A stretch of 64,000 bases of DNA. It comes from Mycteria americana. Taxonomy: Eukaryota; Chordata; Aves; Ciconiiformes; Ciconiidae. The position numbers and the translations under genes are program-made. The DNA is taken from NCBI RefSeq assembly GCF_035582795.1, contig NC_134366.1, positions 33,961,661 through 34,025,660 of the forward strand. Reading direction: 5' to 3'. How positions within the stretch are numbered: position 1 is the first letter of the stretch; each line of letters begins with the position of its first letter. This document shows positions 25,501-38,390 of the stretch, piece by piece. The notes beneath the pieces were generated by a model, which worked only from the letters and a program-made list of their open reading frames with translations, made no database searches and was not told the origin of the DNA.

Positions 25501-26830
25501 GCCTGTCAGCCCACGCGTGGGGGATCAAAGGGACGCCCTGAAGCCCGGGTCACCCCCAGCAGCTCTGTCTCACCCCGGGATTACGGCACACGTGTGAAAC
25601 AGAGACCTGCTGGGGCACAGCACGGGCTGGGGCACCGCCAGTAATGCACCCAACCCCCAGCGGAGCCTCATAAAAATCCGCAAGAAGGAAGAGTAAAAGC
25701 ATGATCTAGAATACATGGTGACAGCGTACATTTCTTGCAAGGTTTTGTGTAACCATCGCTGTCTTCTCAGTTCCCTTAACTCTGGAGCGTGGAGATACCC
25801 AAGAGGAAAGGCGATATTATGTTATGAAAGAGATTGGATACACCAAGTTAGGCAGCCAGGCAAATCTTTGCAAAATCAAGTATTTCATCTAGAAAATGAG
25901 GTATGTATGATTATTAAGGCATTTTACTAGCTTGCAGTTTGGGATACATACGGTATCTGCACACTTCAAACATGAAAAGTAGCATTGTTATATCATATTT
26001 CAGTGCCCTTAGGTTAGGTATAGTTCCACCTGGAAAGTCTCGGACGTCTTTCAGTAAATGCTAGATATCCATTAGTTTAAGTATTACTTATTTAAGAGGT
26101 TCTTTACATAAAATATTAACTCTATTGATAAGTGCATTTACAGTTATTAATAGCACTTTTGGCTGAACAAGGACAGAACACGTTTCTGTCTTAAGGCATC
26201 CAAATATTATCAGTTACTTGAACTCTCTGATTTGGCAATGAACACTGGGAGAAGCACGCTTATCTGAACATTTCATTTGTCTGAGAGCTTGCCAGTAACA
26301 AGGGCAAGTACAAGATAAGCAACAACTACAATCACGTGTTTCCTACCTTAGTTATACGCCATGACACTGTTGCAGGAGCCGGCAGCCAAAAGCAAAGTCA
26401 TGATTGCTCTGGAAAAGACCTTCTTTCAGGGAAATCTGCGTGTGTGTTTAAGTTAAGGTAGTCAGCCATAAAAACTGGAGGCAGCAAAGTTTCCTTTAAC
26501 AAGTAGATTCGGTAGTGAAGCATGTCTAATCTAAAAGTGCACTTTTACAAAACCTGAGCAGTAAGAGGCGGGGGGGCGTGTTTAACAAAGATAGCTTGAC
26601 CAAACAGCAGTTAATCAGGTACAGCCATCAAAAGACCTTAAACACCAATTTTACTTCTCAGACATGCAGAAATATCCAAGTGGGCAGAGATGGTCAAGGC
26701 AGTGAAATAGCGTGGGCAATACATGACTAGGGTCCTCCACGTTGTCCTTAAGGCAGATAGCAGGGCAAGAATAAACAGGGACTACCCAGGCCATCTCCTT
26801 CAGCAGTAGAGGCTTCAGATAATTTTCAGA
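22541..26830. other. Intergenic, no gene recognised
   Basis: Unique-looking DNA. About 25440-25680 is clearly GC-richer than its surroundings, with several CpG. Open frames of up to 136 codons on either strand (23276-23686 among them) overlap one another and show no domain. Confidence 0.55.
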
Positions 26831-27279
26831 GAATCATAAAATCAGTTAGGTTGGAAAGGACCTTTAAGATCATCAAGTCCAACCGTTAACCTAACACTGC
26901 CAAGTCCACCATTATACCATGTCCCTAAGCACCACATCTACATGTCTTTTAAATACCTCCAGGGATGGCGACTCAACCACTTCCCTGGGCAGCCTGTTCC
27001 AATGCTTGACAACCCTTTCAGAGAAGAAATGTTTCCTAATATCCAATCTAAACCTGCCCTGGCGCAACTTGAGGCCATTTCCTCTCATCCTATCACTTGT
27101 TACTTGGGAAAAAAAGACCAACAGCCAGCTTGCTACAACCTCCTTTCAGGTAGTTGTAGAGAGCGATAAGGTCTCCCCTCAGCCTCCTTTTCTCCAGACT
27201 AAACCACCCCAGTTCCCTCAGCTGCTCCTCATACGACTTGTTCTCTAGACTCTTCACCAGCTTCGTTGCCTTCTTTTGC
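26831..27279 (-). mobile_element. CR1 LINE, 5'-truncated copy
   Basis: Begins GAATCATAAAATCAGTTAGG on the plus strand, the reverse complement of the CR1 3' end. Minus-strand translation gives the ORF2 tail: [20 protein letters not shown] and [16 protein letters not shown], then in another frame [20 protein letters not shown] and [20 protein letters not shown]. It is the same subfamily as the 57.1-kb copy (shared CTAACACTGCCAAGTCCACC). The match ends near 27279, and the copy is only about 450 bp long. Confidence 0.93.
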
Positions 27280-30200
27280 TGCATGGTAAAAGGTCTGCTG
27301 CATTCTTCCCCCACCACGCTGGGGTGGGCAGTGAAGCTGTGTATGAGCAATTTAAGAAAGACAGGGCAGGAGCTGTTCATCTCAGACAGAAAAATTCATA
27401 TAGAGACTGCGGTATCTGTGCAGTAGGGACCTTCTGGAACAGAGAGGCAATTCTTTTAGAAATGTCATTTTATTGATTTATTTGGGTAAATTATTCAGAG
27501 CTGATAAAATAAATCTCTGTATTTTCTTCTGTACAAAATCTCGCTGCACTGTCAACTGGGAAACCTTCTTGCTTCTCTTGACTGAACATTTGGCTCCTCT
27601 CAAGAGAAGCGTTCCACCAAATTTCTCTTCCTCTCCATCCCTCGCAGGAAAAGGATGCGCCACTTCTTACAGACTTTGTTTGGATGTTACTCCTCATGAT
27701 TTTTCAAGATGTGCTGGGGCTGAAATACACAGGATAGCCACTTCCCTTTCACTACAGGAAAGGGAGAAGACTTATTTTTAAGTAGTCCTACTTTTGAGCC
27801 AAGTCCTTAGTCTTTGTCTTTTATTACAGAATTACTCTGCACTTAGAAAAATAAAAGTTCACCAGGAGACAGAAGGATCTTAGGAAGTTCAATCCAGCCT
27901 GCTCTCACCAGTGCTAATTAGGCAAATGTATTTCCCCAGTGTTTACTTCCCTTCCGAGCTTCACTTTTGTTTTCTCTGTCTCAGTGTGACAATCTTAGGC
28001 AGCAGCATCCTTCATCAGAGAGAATGGAAGAGCAATTCAGCATCCTCCACAGATTAACCCGCACATGCTGGAGTTTTACCTGACATTTCTGTCATCAGCA
28101 ATAGGCACACAAGTAAAATTATTCACCATACCAGCCACGTGATACCTTTTTGAAAGGGCAGGGTTCAATGTAAGGGTTAAAATGAACATGGAAAGTGAGG
28201 CAAGGGAGAGGGAAGACTGCCAGCAAGTCAGAAATCTCTTCCAACATTTTATACACACCTTTCACTTTCTGAGTTTAGCTGGAAATCTGTCAAAACAGGG
28301 CCCTACCATCAACTCATTTTTGACTCAAAATAATGGCAATCAGTATGAAACATAAGTAAATATAGGCAAACAAACAAAAAAATAGTCAACCTAATAATTC
28401 TATTATGGCAAACCTGCAAGACCAGGAGGAAGGAAAAAGAATATATGAAAATTCAAAACATAGAGAAGCTTCCAATTTCACTGGCATAACATTGTCAAAT
28501 ATCAGGGACTACGTGGAGAGCGGACGTCAGCAAAATGAACCTTTACCACTCGGTAGATGGATCTCGTGCATCGCGCCGGGGGATTAGGAAGGCGATGCCG
28601 TGAGCAGGCCCAGGTCTCCTACCAGCTGCAGCAGCAGCTGCCGGACTTCGCCTGGGCACTAGACTCTTTGCTTCAAACTTGCTTGAAGAAACGTTTGCTG
28701 TACACAGAAAGTAGGTCTAAGAGGAGTATAAAGTAGTACAGCTGGGAGAGTTTCTTGGGGGTGAAAAAAAGTTTACTGTAAATCAAAAGAGGGGGAGAGA
28801 GGTAATATGCCAAAAACGGGCAAAGAGGACTTTTCAGACTTTGTTATGGGATCTCTCTGCAGCTTAATTTTTCCTGTTACAATTACTAATTCTACAGGTT
28901 CTGGGGAACTAAAAAGATGAGGTACTCTGAAAACAGCTACAGCAGGAAAGCACAAAATTATAATAGCCTAAGTTAAAAATATGGTCTTGGTGACAGCACT
29001 CTGGAGAGGTAAGATTGCACTTGCCAAGGCCGGGGGAAAAGCAAGCTACAATAACCTGTATGACGATAGCCTTGACACGCGTTAAGTTTCAAGATTTGAG
29101 CAGTAGCCGGCTGCGACAAGAGTGACTTTTCTAAAAATTCCTCTTTAGTCATCATGTGCAAGCAGAGACGAACTAAAAATCAAAACCTGAAGACTAAAAG
29201 ACTGTTTCTTCTCAAATATCAGCCCTACATCCATGAAATACGTGCAGAATGAGAGTAACATTTTAATAGATGTCAGCTCTCTTGCCCACCAGGAGCTTTT
29301 ACAGATACATGGAGCCAAGAAACTGATAGAGAAGGGCAAGAGCAAATGACTTGCTGAAACTAAGTAGGATATTGGGCCATCCTTAACAGTAAAAAGACAA
29401 TTGTTTTGGGGTTGGGGAAAACAAGAAAGAGTTTCTAGAGCTTCCCTACACAGTCCCTGTGAGCTGGCAGGGCTGACAGCTCAGCCACAGCTTCCACCCA
29501 GGTCTTTGCCCTTTCCACCTACAAGATCATGCGTCTGATGCCTGCTCTGCCAACGCTATCTGCACCACAGACTGCACTACCCAAAATTGTTATTCTGTTA
29601 GCCACAAAAAAAAAAAAAGTCTTCATGCATCTCCTCAGTTTAAGACCCATTTTCCGAAATATGTTTTCAATCTAACTTATTATTCAAAGACAACATATTC
29701 ACTCTCTGGAACACCGTATGGAGGGGAAAAGGATAAATATCATTTAACATAGGGAATACACTACTTTACAGGGCTTTTCCCAAATGAAAACTGCAAAACT
29801 TGATAACAGCAGTCATATTCTTGCAACAATAATAGCAAATTAGTAACAGTGATGTTTTGTAAGACAATGAGTTTATCAGGATGGAAGTATCCTGAGCTAA
29901 CAGGTTTCAGTGGTAGTCAGAGCAGGTAATTTAGATTTGCTTCTGTAGAGCAAATTAACAGCCTATGTAATAATATGCACCACCACATACAAACTCTGTA
30001 ATTTTTAGAAATTCACAGAGCTGACAGAAGACAAGAAACATTTGCTCAGAGAGAACAAGGCTGGGCAATTTTCTTCTTTCTTGACCTGGAACACTGAGAT
30101 CCTCTACAAAGGGAAGCTCTGGAGATAACACTGGCTTCTGTATCTTGCAAATTCATCATCTTTCAGTCTGTCTGTTAATTTTGCCAGACAGCCATGCATC

Positions 30201-32297
30201 TTATTTTTGAAGATAGCTATTCTAGAGAGGAAGGATTAAGCTACCATAGCCTGAGGTCCAAGAAACTAAATTTGCTACTTCTCTGAACGTCACTTTGGGA
30301 CTGCCTTAAACTTTTCTGGGGCACGGGGGTGGGACGTTGGATTTCTCCAGCCCTGCTGCTTTTTGTGTGTTTGCACATGGGAGGGAAGGCGAATGCAGCC
30401 CTGACACGTGACACACTCACAGTACAACTGCCAGGCAGCCTACCCTTCTGCAAATAGCATTAGGAACTTTTCTGTTCAAAAAAACAAACTTAAATCAACA
30501 TTAGCACCGTAATTATTGCAAAGCTGCTGAATGGGCCGTTCTGTTACCTAAAGTCCATTTTAATCCCAAAACAACATAGTTAGGATGGGAAAGACTTTTT
30601 AAAGGTATTTGAAATATGCATACTCCATTTCAGGTCCAGGGAATCAAATTACCAGCTTGTAAGTGAGATAAGGCAGGGAGAGAGCACTGAGACCCCGGGC
30701 GGCCGCGGGACTCGGGTAATTTGCTCAGCTCAGTCCTCGAGCCGAGCAAAGCCCCCGGTAACACCAGCTGGAACGTGTGCACTGCAGCCCCGGACAGCTG
30801 GGAGGAGAAAAGGCCAGTCACAAATTAAATTAAGAGGTGTAATATGCTGTGAGAAGAAAAACAAATTGAGATTGTGAAAACAGGTGCCAACTGACATTTA
30901 CTCAATACTCAGTCACACTTTCCTTTCTCTCTATGTGATTAGCAGCTAAGCTGAATTAGGATAGATTTCACGCTTCTGTGACCTTCCAGAACCCCCCTAC
31001 GGAAAAAGAAAAACACCTGTAGCTAGAAGTTTTTTTCCCAAGAGGGTAAAAGTGCCCAACTGCTGTGGAGCTTGGTTGGCCAGACTGATACACTAAGGCA
31101 AAAATATGTGTATATATTAGGTGACTGCAATCAGATTAATTTTTTTTTTTTAAATTAGTCCAATAAGTAGCACTAAACACAGGGTTTTAAAGTAGCACCA
31201 GGCTGGCAAAGTAATGGATTTAATCAGCTGCATCATTCAAGGCTGCCTTAATAGTTGTTGTTCGGAGAATAAGCTGAAACCTGTGGGCACTCTCCTGAAG
31301 TTCCCGGGAAGGACTGAAGTGAAACGCAACGGGCCCAGTCATTCCTTGCAGAGCCTCGTTCCATTTCCATGCCTCTGAAAGCAGGACTGTGATTTTCTAT
31401 CAGCTCCATTTGGGGCTCCTTGAAAGAGAGGGTTTAGCTGGGAGGGTGCCGGAGATCACCCTGACACCACTACACCTGAACACTGTTCCTCCACCGGAGC
31501 TATAGCTAGTCACACTGCATGGCGGGAAACAGAAGTCCTCTTCCACTGCCTGGGCAGCCTCTCCTGCTCGAGCCTGGAGGCTCCCATGGGCTCGGCAGTA
31601 AGCCTGGCCGCTCTCGGCTAGAGGGCTCGCTGGAGGCTTCTCAAGGCTTCTTCTGCTCAGTGCAGGCTCCACACAACCGGGTCCTACTCTGAGCTTCTCT
31701 CCTACGGGGGACGCTACTGCAGATTTTCAGCAAATCGACCTGCAAACAAACCGGTTATTTCTCTTGAGCCAATTCAGATGCCAAGGAGGTCCCTGACACA
31801 AAAAAACCCTTCTGGTAGGGTAACATTAAGTAGAAGATGTGCCAGGTCTAACTGCTAAATCCAGGACAACCTCCTCATACCAGCCCTGGTAAATTCAGAA
31901 AAGTCTCCTTTGAACCAAAAAGATTGACAGGTCTGTTAAGCAGGGTCTGTGGCCACAGAGCAACTTTCAAAGCAGACATTGCCCTCTTTCCCAAAAGCAC
32001 CAGAATTATCAGAACAAACGATTTTGGTGGAGCTTACCAAATGTATGTATGGCTATGTAAGGATATACCCATCCTGATCACACTTGGCTTGCAGCAAATA
32101 TTCAGCCCCATCCTGTGGGGCTCAGGAACACACTCACTCCTGCCCCTCCAAACCTAACTGCAAAACATGAACCACCCCCAAACATGCTACGATGCACAGA
32201 TCCCAAGTGCTTTGGGGGAAAATACTTCAAGCTACACCTTTCACTCATTTTTAAGCTCACTGACTTTTATGTGATAACAGGAAGTTTTGGGAAGATT
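27280..32297. other. Intergenic, no gene recognised
   Basis: Unique-looking AT-rich DNA with a small CpG-rich patch at about 30690-30770 that includes a NotI-type GCGGCCGC near 30700. No domain-bearing frame. Confidence 0.55.
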
Positions 32298-32363
32298 TAC
32301 GGTTGGACTCGATGATCTTAAAGGTCTTTTCCAACCTATACGATTCTGTGATTCTGTGATTCT
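32298..32363 (+). mobile_element. CR1 LINE 3' tail fragment
   Basis: GGTTGGACTCGATGATCTTA then AAGGTCTTTTCCAACCT is the CR1 3' untranslated end in plus orientation. It is followed by the octamer-type tail GATTCTGTGATTCTGTGATT. Only about 65 bp survive. It is the only clear CR1 piece in plus orientation in the window. Confidence 0.85.
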
Positions 32364-35300
32364 GACTCCATTAAGCACAGCAGCATTGAATTAACATTTT
32401 TTTCTCAAAACTCTCCATCGCTGAACAGATGATGGCAAGCGTGTACCATAAGACCACTGGACGAAAATGTCAGGGGCCTTAGAAATAGTTCACATTCTCT
32501 GGCCTTCAGTTTCATGATCATTATCACAATAAAATGTTTTTGCTTATTCCTTGCACACCTGCTGTGTGTCAGTTTTCCCCCATTTCAGCTCCCTTACCGC
32601 ATGCACTGCTCATACCGACATGTACAATCTCTTTACACCAAGCAGATCTTAGGCACTGTTGGCCCATCACACACTGATAAAAACCACAGCACATAAAACG
32701 CTTTGTAAAGAGAGAGGAATGTAGACTGGGAACGTGGTTCAGGGTTAGATTAAATGAGAACAGAGGTCTGGAACTTGCTGTCATGAAGTTTTGGATCAAA
32801 ATTCATAAATATTTCCGAAATATTTGTTTTCATCTCATACGACCAACTATTCTTGTGAAATGTCAGCAGCAAATCAAGCCAAGAGACAGGCTCCTTGAAT
32901 TTTGAAGCCATAAACCATAACCAAAACACTCTGCAGGGAGCAGGAAGGATGGGTGGAAGGACAGATAGAAGGGGTGTAGATCCAAGAACTCCACTCCCTG
33001 ACTTCTTTTTAACCTCTACAATTCAAGGGAGGTTACATGCGGAATTTCAGCTCCTCTATCCCACTTCTTCCTAATTGCTCTTAGTAACTTCATTGCCTGT
33101 CCATGAGTACCTTATCACATGTGACATTCAATGTAAACTTGCAGTATGCACAAATCATCAGCCCAACAGTTTTACGTTAAAATAATTTTAAAAATTAAAA
33201 GGTAGCTTCTTATGGATTCTTATTAATTCTAGTCCACAATACTAAAATAAAAGTGTTATGGTGGCCACGGAAGTGCACACTTTCATTATATGCATTGATG
33301 AAAATCACATGAAGGATTTCTTCTCAACACGGATAGCTGAAGTTGTGACTGCCATTTTATTTAGATATGCATTAGCAATCCAGTTTTCTTAACTATGGAT
33401 TTAGTAGATCATCTTGCATATAGGATATAACCCAATCATATTTTCTTATGCCATTTACAGTGAAGGGTGTAACTATTGTCTTCTCTCTTTGCACAGAAGT
33501 CATCACCAGAATGGACAGAGAATGCCTGGGCAGAGCAAGGTGTGGTAAGATGAGAACTGCGTGTTCACTGATACTGCTTCATCTCTTGCTACATGACTTT
33601 GCAAGGGCTACTCCAGTTCTTGTGTCTCCCCTCAAACAGAACACTGTGCAGAGAACAATATTCTAGCTCTGGATTAGAAGCTCAAACTAACGCTGATACG
33701 ACTTAGCCAGCTGAATTCAGCCATGTTTCTATTTTATTTTCTCTCAAAAAATATTCTAGTGAATTAGGAATGTGTCCCCCTAGTATTATCAATAAATGAC
33801 AGAAATGACACTACTCCTTAAGTCAAATGAACATGCATGCAGTACAAGGGATATTGATGTCATTTTTGTTGAGAACTGTCCAAGATCGATCCCACTTTTT
33901 TTTTTTTTAAATTGGAGTGGGCAAAAAATGAAACAAAGCAATCCTCCCACACACACACATTTGCAGACTGCAGAACCCCCCCCTACAATTTACACAGGCT
34001 CTAACTGTATTACAAGATCCCTCATTATCCAGTATTCTCAATTCAATATGCTACGTAGAATGGAGAGAAGATGACGTGGTCCATCCCAGAGACGTTAGAT
34101 TACACAAATCCCAGTGACAAAAAGAATCAAACTAGTCATGTGTGAGACCTCACTTAGCTAACTGCCCCTATTGATTCCTTCAAATTCTTCCCTTATCTTG
34201 ATTACAAGAAACCCAATTATAAAGAAAATTGCTGAGAACAGTTTTATATATGAATTCTACAAATTGTAGTGAATTACATTTGAGAGACTAAATAGTCGTG
34301 CCATACTCTTCTACCTAGCAAGTAAATAATGAATTGTTTCAACCAGCACTCAATCTATAGTGGCAGCAACAGCACAGAGAGAGAAAAAAAAAATCTTTTC
34401 ATACAAGTTTAAGGAGTCAGAGTCTTGACAGTGGCATCTCTTTACATGCTACTTTAATCAGTTTGGTTTTTGGTTTGGTTTTTTTTTTTTCTGTTGGCGA
34501 ATTGGGTAAAAATGCAGAAGTTTCTCTCTCCCATCATAGTCAGAAAAATCTGAGAAATGCTTTCTTGGCTGGTATCCACCTGCACTCTAGTCCATACAAG
34601 CTAGTGATAATCTGTTATGATAGCCTGTTATGATTACTATGCGATTGATTCTAGTGTTTGAATCATACTTGGACAGAGAATGCCTTTGCCACAACAAAAA
34701 TCTTGTCATATGAAGTACCATAATACCAAAAATTTAACTTACAAAATCAAATGACTGCTCAAGTAATTCTGTTTATGTATTCTTACTTCAATAAACTACT
34801 GCTTTATTTGGAAAGAATACTACTTAATATCCTCCATAGCATCATCCATGAATTTTACTCCCGTCCCCAATACAGTCAAGCCAAGAGAGTCCACCTACAC
34901 AAACAGCCATCTACTGACCTACGTATTAGTAGATCTACCATCTACTGATCTACATATTACTACACTTCTTATGGCTCAAGAAGATACTACCAAGAATGTA
35001 GTCTCTAGAGAGTGTATCAGTACTATTGAAAAGAAAAAAAAAGATGGATTCTATAGCAAGTGAAGTAGTCAGAACAAATGTTTATGTGTGGAATCACTTG
35101 GAATCGCTCAGGTACTTCAGCACATTCTTTCACTGGTGAGAGACCATGTCTTGGTTCTAAAGAACCCCTGACAATAAACTCCACACTTTTGCAGGCTGCA
35201 TTTACCTTATTAGCAGAACAGTTCGGCTATAGCACATTTAAAGACATTTAGCGCAACTGTTAACTGGAAGCCTCAGCACCACTTAGAACCTACACATAAC

Positions 35301-37334
35301 ACCTTCATTTTCTTTTTATATATGTGATGTACAGGAGAACCTTGGGGCCATGTTTCCTTTACATGGCACTGCACAAAGCCAGCAAAATTGGTGAATTCCC
35401 AATTGCATGACACTCCAGTTTCACTTTGCACGAATATGATTACCTAAGATAGCAGAATATTGGATGAAGCTCCTATCCCTCTCTCCCCAGAATACCTGTT
35501 GTGTTTTTACATTAGGTGTAAGCAGGCCTTGTTTGTTTGCAAGAATGATGTTAGGGATTACTGGCAAGCCAGTGATTTAAATCAATGTAGATAATATAAA
35601 ATTGAGCAGGTAAGATACGAAACCAATTTTTTAAAACAGACTATAAAGGAATGTTTTGTATGAAGTCCTTGAAAACAACAAGGAAAACATTGTCTTTGAT
35701 AATAGAATTCTAACTTCACCTTCAAACTGAGAAATAAAAAACTGTAGCTTGCTAACATGAGATGACTTGTGCAAAGAAAGTTTTGTGCCCTAGTACTGGC
35801 TGGCTATTTTAAGAAAAGGAACAAAAAAAGTAAAAGCGTCTTTCAAGTTCTGGCTATTTTGTGCATGGAATAACTACGTAGCTCACACAACCATCTTCCA
35901 CATGTTCGGAACAACAAAGAGTGTTCCCAATCCTCACAATTATATCAGAATCTCTTACCTAGAACTCTGGTAAGTTGGTAACAGAAAATTCCATCAGTAT
36001 CTCTTGACTTAATTCAGAATTAGCATGTTTCTAGACCTATATAGCTGAGAAAATTCAGAACACAGATTCAAAAGACTACTTGGGACTCGCTTTTAAAACT
36101 GTTACGGTAAGAAAGAGCAAGTCCATTTTTGAAAGCTACATTCCTTACTCCCAATAAGTAGCTCTTGATTACCAACAAATTCAATATAGTCTCGTTCTCT
36201 ACTTAAGCCCAACCTCAGAATTAATTTATGTACTATTCCAATTCTAAATGAGAATTCCAGTTAGCCCTTTCTGAACCAGGTATCAAATAAAACTGGCCCA
36301 TGGAAATTATCCCAACTCCAACATGCCATAGTAATTCAAAGAGACATGGCATGGGAAACAGTTATTTGAGATATTTGAATACGGAAGTATTCAAACATAT
36401 TTCTGTGTGCGTGGGGGTGAAACTGCAGTGGCATAGATGTTTCAAGTGTTTCATGAAAATAAAGCTTAATTTCTTTCAAAGTACTTGACAAAAGTGAACT
36501 AATTGTTTTCACTACACAACTATCTTTCTTCCAAGAGATAAACCATGAAATCTGTAGTTAAATTGATGCAGAGTGATGCTGATTCCTGAACTTTACAAAA
36601 ACTTCAGCAATCCTCACACATTCGCTAGACATCAAAACCAATATAAACCAGATAATGTGATAGACTGGAGAGTTAAATAAGCCACAGACACATATTATCC
36701 TCGCTTAGCAAATGGCAGATATTTTTAAGACCTTTAAAAAAGTTTATAATTGAGTGGGTTTCTTGCCATAAATTTATCCTAGGGTAACAGCTTCAACAAA
36801 TAAAAACTTGCAATCAGCTAGTGAAATTCCCGAGGTGTGTCTATATCCTGTAGGAAAAGTGTCTAAGTTAGTGAAAGCGGTAAACACTTTACCCTAGGGT
36901 CAAAGAACTAACATCTCTGTAGCTCAGGACATCTTTTTGATGAATGTGAAACAGCTGGAATAAATATATCAAGGGTAACAATTGTGCTCCCATGGTAGAT
37001 CCAGCTGCTGCAAAAATAAACCCAGGGGGGAAAAGCCAAAGAGTAAAAAAACCCAACAATATAAAAAAACCTCCTACACCATACAGTCCCACTGTTTCTG
37101 CATACATACTTTTAAAATACAGGACTCTCTGCAAATACTGGTTGAAAATGAATGTAGAGATTAATTTGTTAAAAGCAAACCCAGATTATAAACTGTTTAA
37201 AGGAAATCAAGGAATGACTGTTTTATTTAAACAGCACTTAAGAGCAGTATTTTTATCTTTAGTGATTTTTTTTCCAGACTTGAGGAACATTCGTTACCTG
37301 CTAGTGAGAAAGTTATTTTAAAAATAAACAGAGA
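32364..37334. other. Intergenic, no gene recognised
   Basis: AT-rich DNA with a T-run near 34479-34492 and the 31-bp tandem duplication at 34907. An 81-codon hydrophobic minus-strand frame at 36889-37134 has no recognisable homology and is probably chance. Confidence 0.55.
34907..34968. repeat. Two-copy 31-bp tandem duplication
   Basis: CCATCTACTGACCTACGTAT at 34907 recurs as CCATCTACTGATCTACATAT at 34938, with few differences over about 27 of the 31 bases. The junction forms a small hairpin (AGTAGAT/ATCTACT). Confidence 0.8.
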
Positions 37335-37356
37335 CTCATAATAATCCTGTTAATAC

Positions 37357-37362
37357 TTTATT
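37357..37362 (-). terminator. Candidate distal polyadenylation signal for SNX13
   Basis: AATAAA on the minus strand within CTAATAAAGTATT, followed by a T-rich downstream stretch. It is one of several candidates and is chosen only because it is the most distal in a plausible UTR length. Confidence 0.28.
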
Positions 37363-38330
37363 AGTGTAATTTTTTAGCTTTCTATTGGACAGAACATAAA
37401 TGCAAACTCCAAAAAAAACTTCAGAGTCCTCTGCCATTCAGTAGAAGTGACCATGGCAGCCTGTTTCATGTTCATTCTTTGTTACGGAAACGAGAGGAGG
37501 GGGAAGGAAGGGAAAAAGCATCAATAGAACAATTAGGCACACAGCTGACACTTACTGTACAATGATATGCACAAGTAATTTATAACAGCTATATTCATGA
37601 GATGTGCTCTTCAGATTTTCCCTTGTAATATATGAGCTTTGCTCAGTTGAGCAAGGATCATTGAGAACAAGGGAATTAACAAAAGGAGTAACAAATAAAG
37701 ACTTTTAAAACAAGTCCTTAAATAAACTAACGCAACAACAGAATGCAAAATTGTTCAGCTGAGAAGATTTTTTTAACCTAGACTTCAAAACATTAAAAAT
37801 TCATTTATTTTACAGTTATTCAAATACACATGCATTAAATGAAAATATTGCACAAAATTAAAATTTAGATTGTGGAATTCGTATATTTTTATTTTGGTAC
37901 ACATTCTGGTAGCACTTAAAATTTACTGTTTAGTTCTAGCAAACACCAGCAGCACAAGCTTGAGGATGAACCAAATGAAAAATTCAATTGCTCTTTTTCT
38001 CTTAAAAATAATTAAGGCTAAAACAAGTGCATTTGTTGATAATGGCACAATTTTCAGCGGCCAGTCACAGCACCCAAAGGCCAGAAGATACACCCAGACA
38101 CTTAAGTGCTGTATATTAACATTCAGTTTTGGAGACTTTCTAGGATAACAGGCTGCATGGGTTGACAGGGCAGGTATTTTAAATCGTCAACAGGAAAACC
38201 ATTTAAATAAAGATACATACAAACTCTTTTTAACAAAAAGTATTCATTTCTGATGATTCTTGCCAGCCAACGGGCACCACTGAATTAGGAAGCCACTTTC
38301 TGTAATTAAATACAGAAGACAAAACTTTAA

Positions 38331-38390
38331 TACATATATACATATGCACACACATGTATATAAATGTGTGTATAGGTATATATATGTAAT
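38331..38390. repeat. AT/TG-rich simple repeat, probably in SNX13 3' UTR
   Basis: An interrupted run of TACATATATA, CACACACATG, TGTGTGTATA and TATATATG units. Confidence 0.75.

Noticed and set aside
36889..37134. 81-codon minus-strand frame with membrane-like hydrophobic segments, just beyond the possible SNX13 3' end.
   Set aside because: Short, no recognised homology, and the hydrophobicity follows from T-rich minus-strand codons (AAAAACCC-type plus-strand runs).
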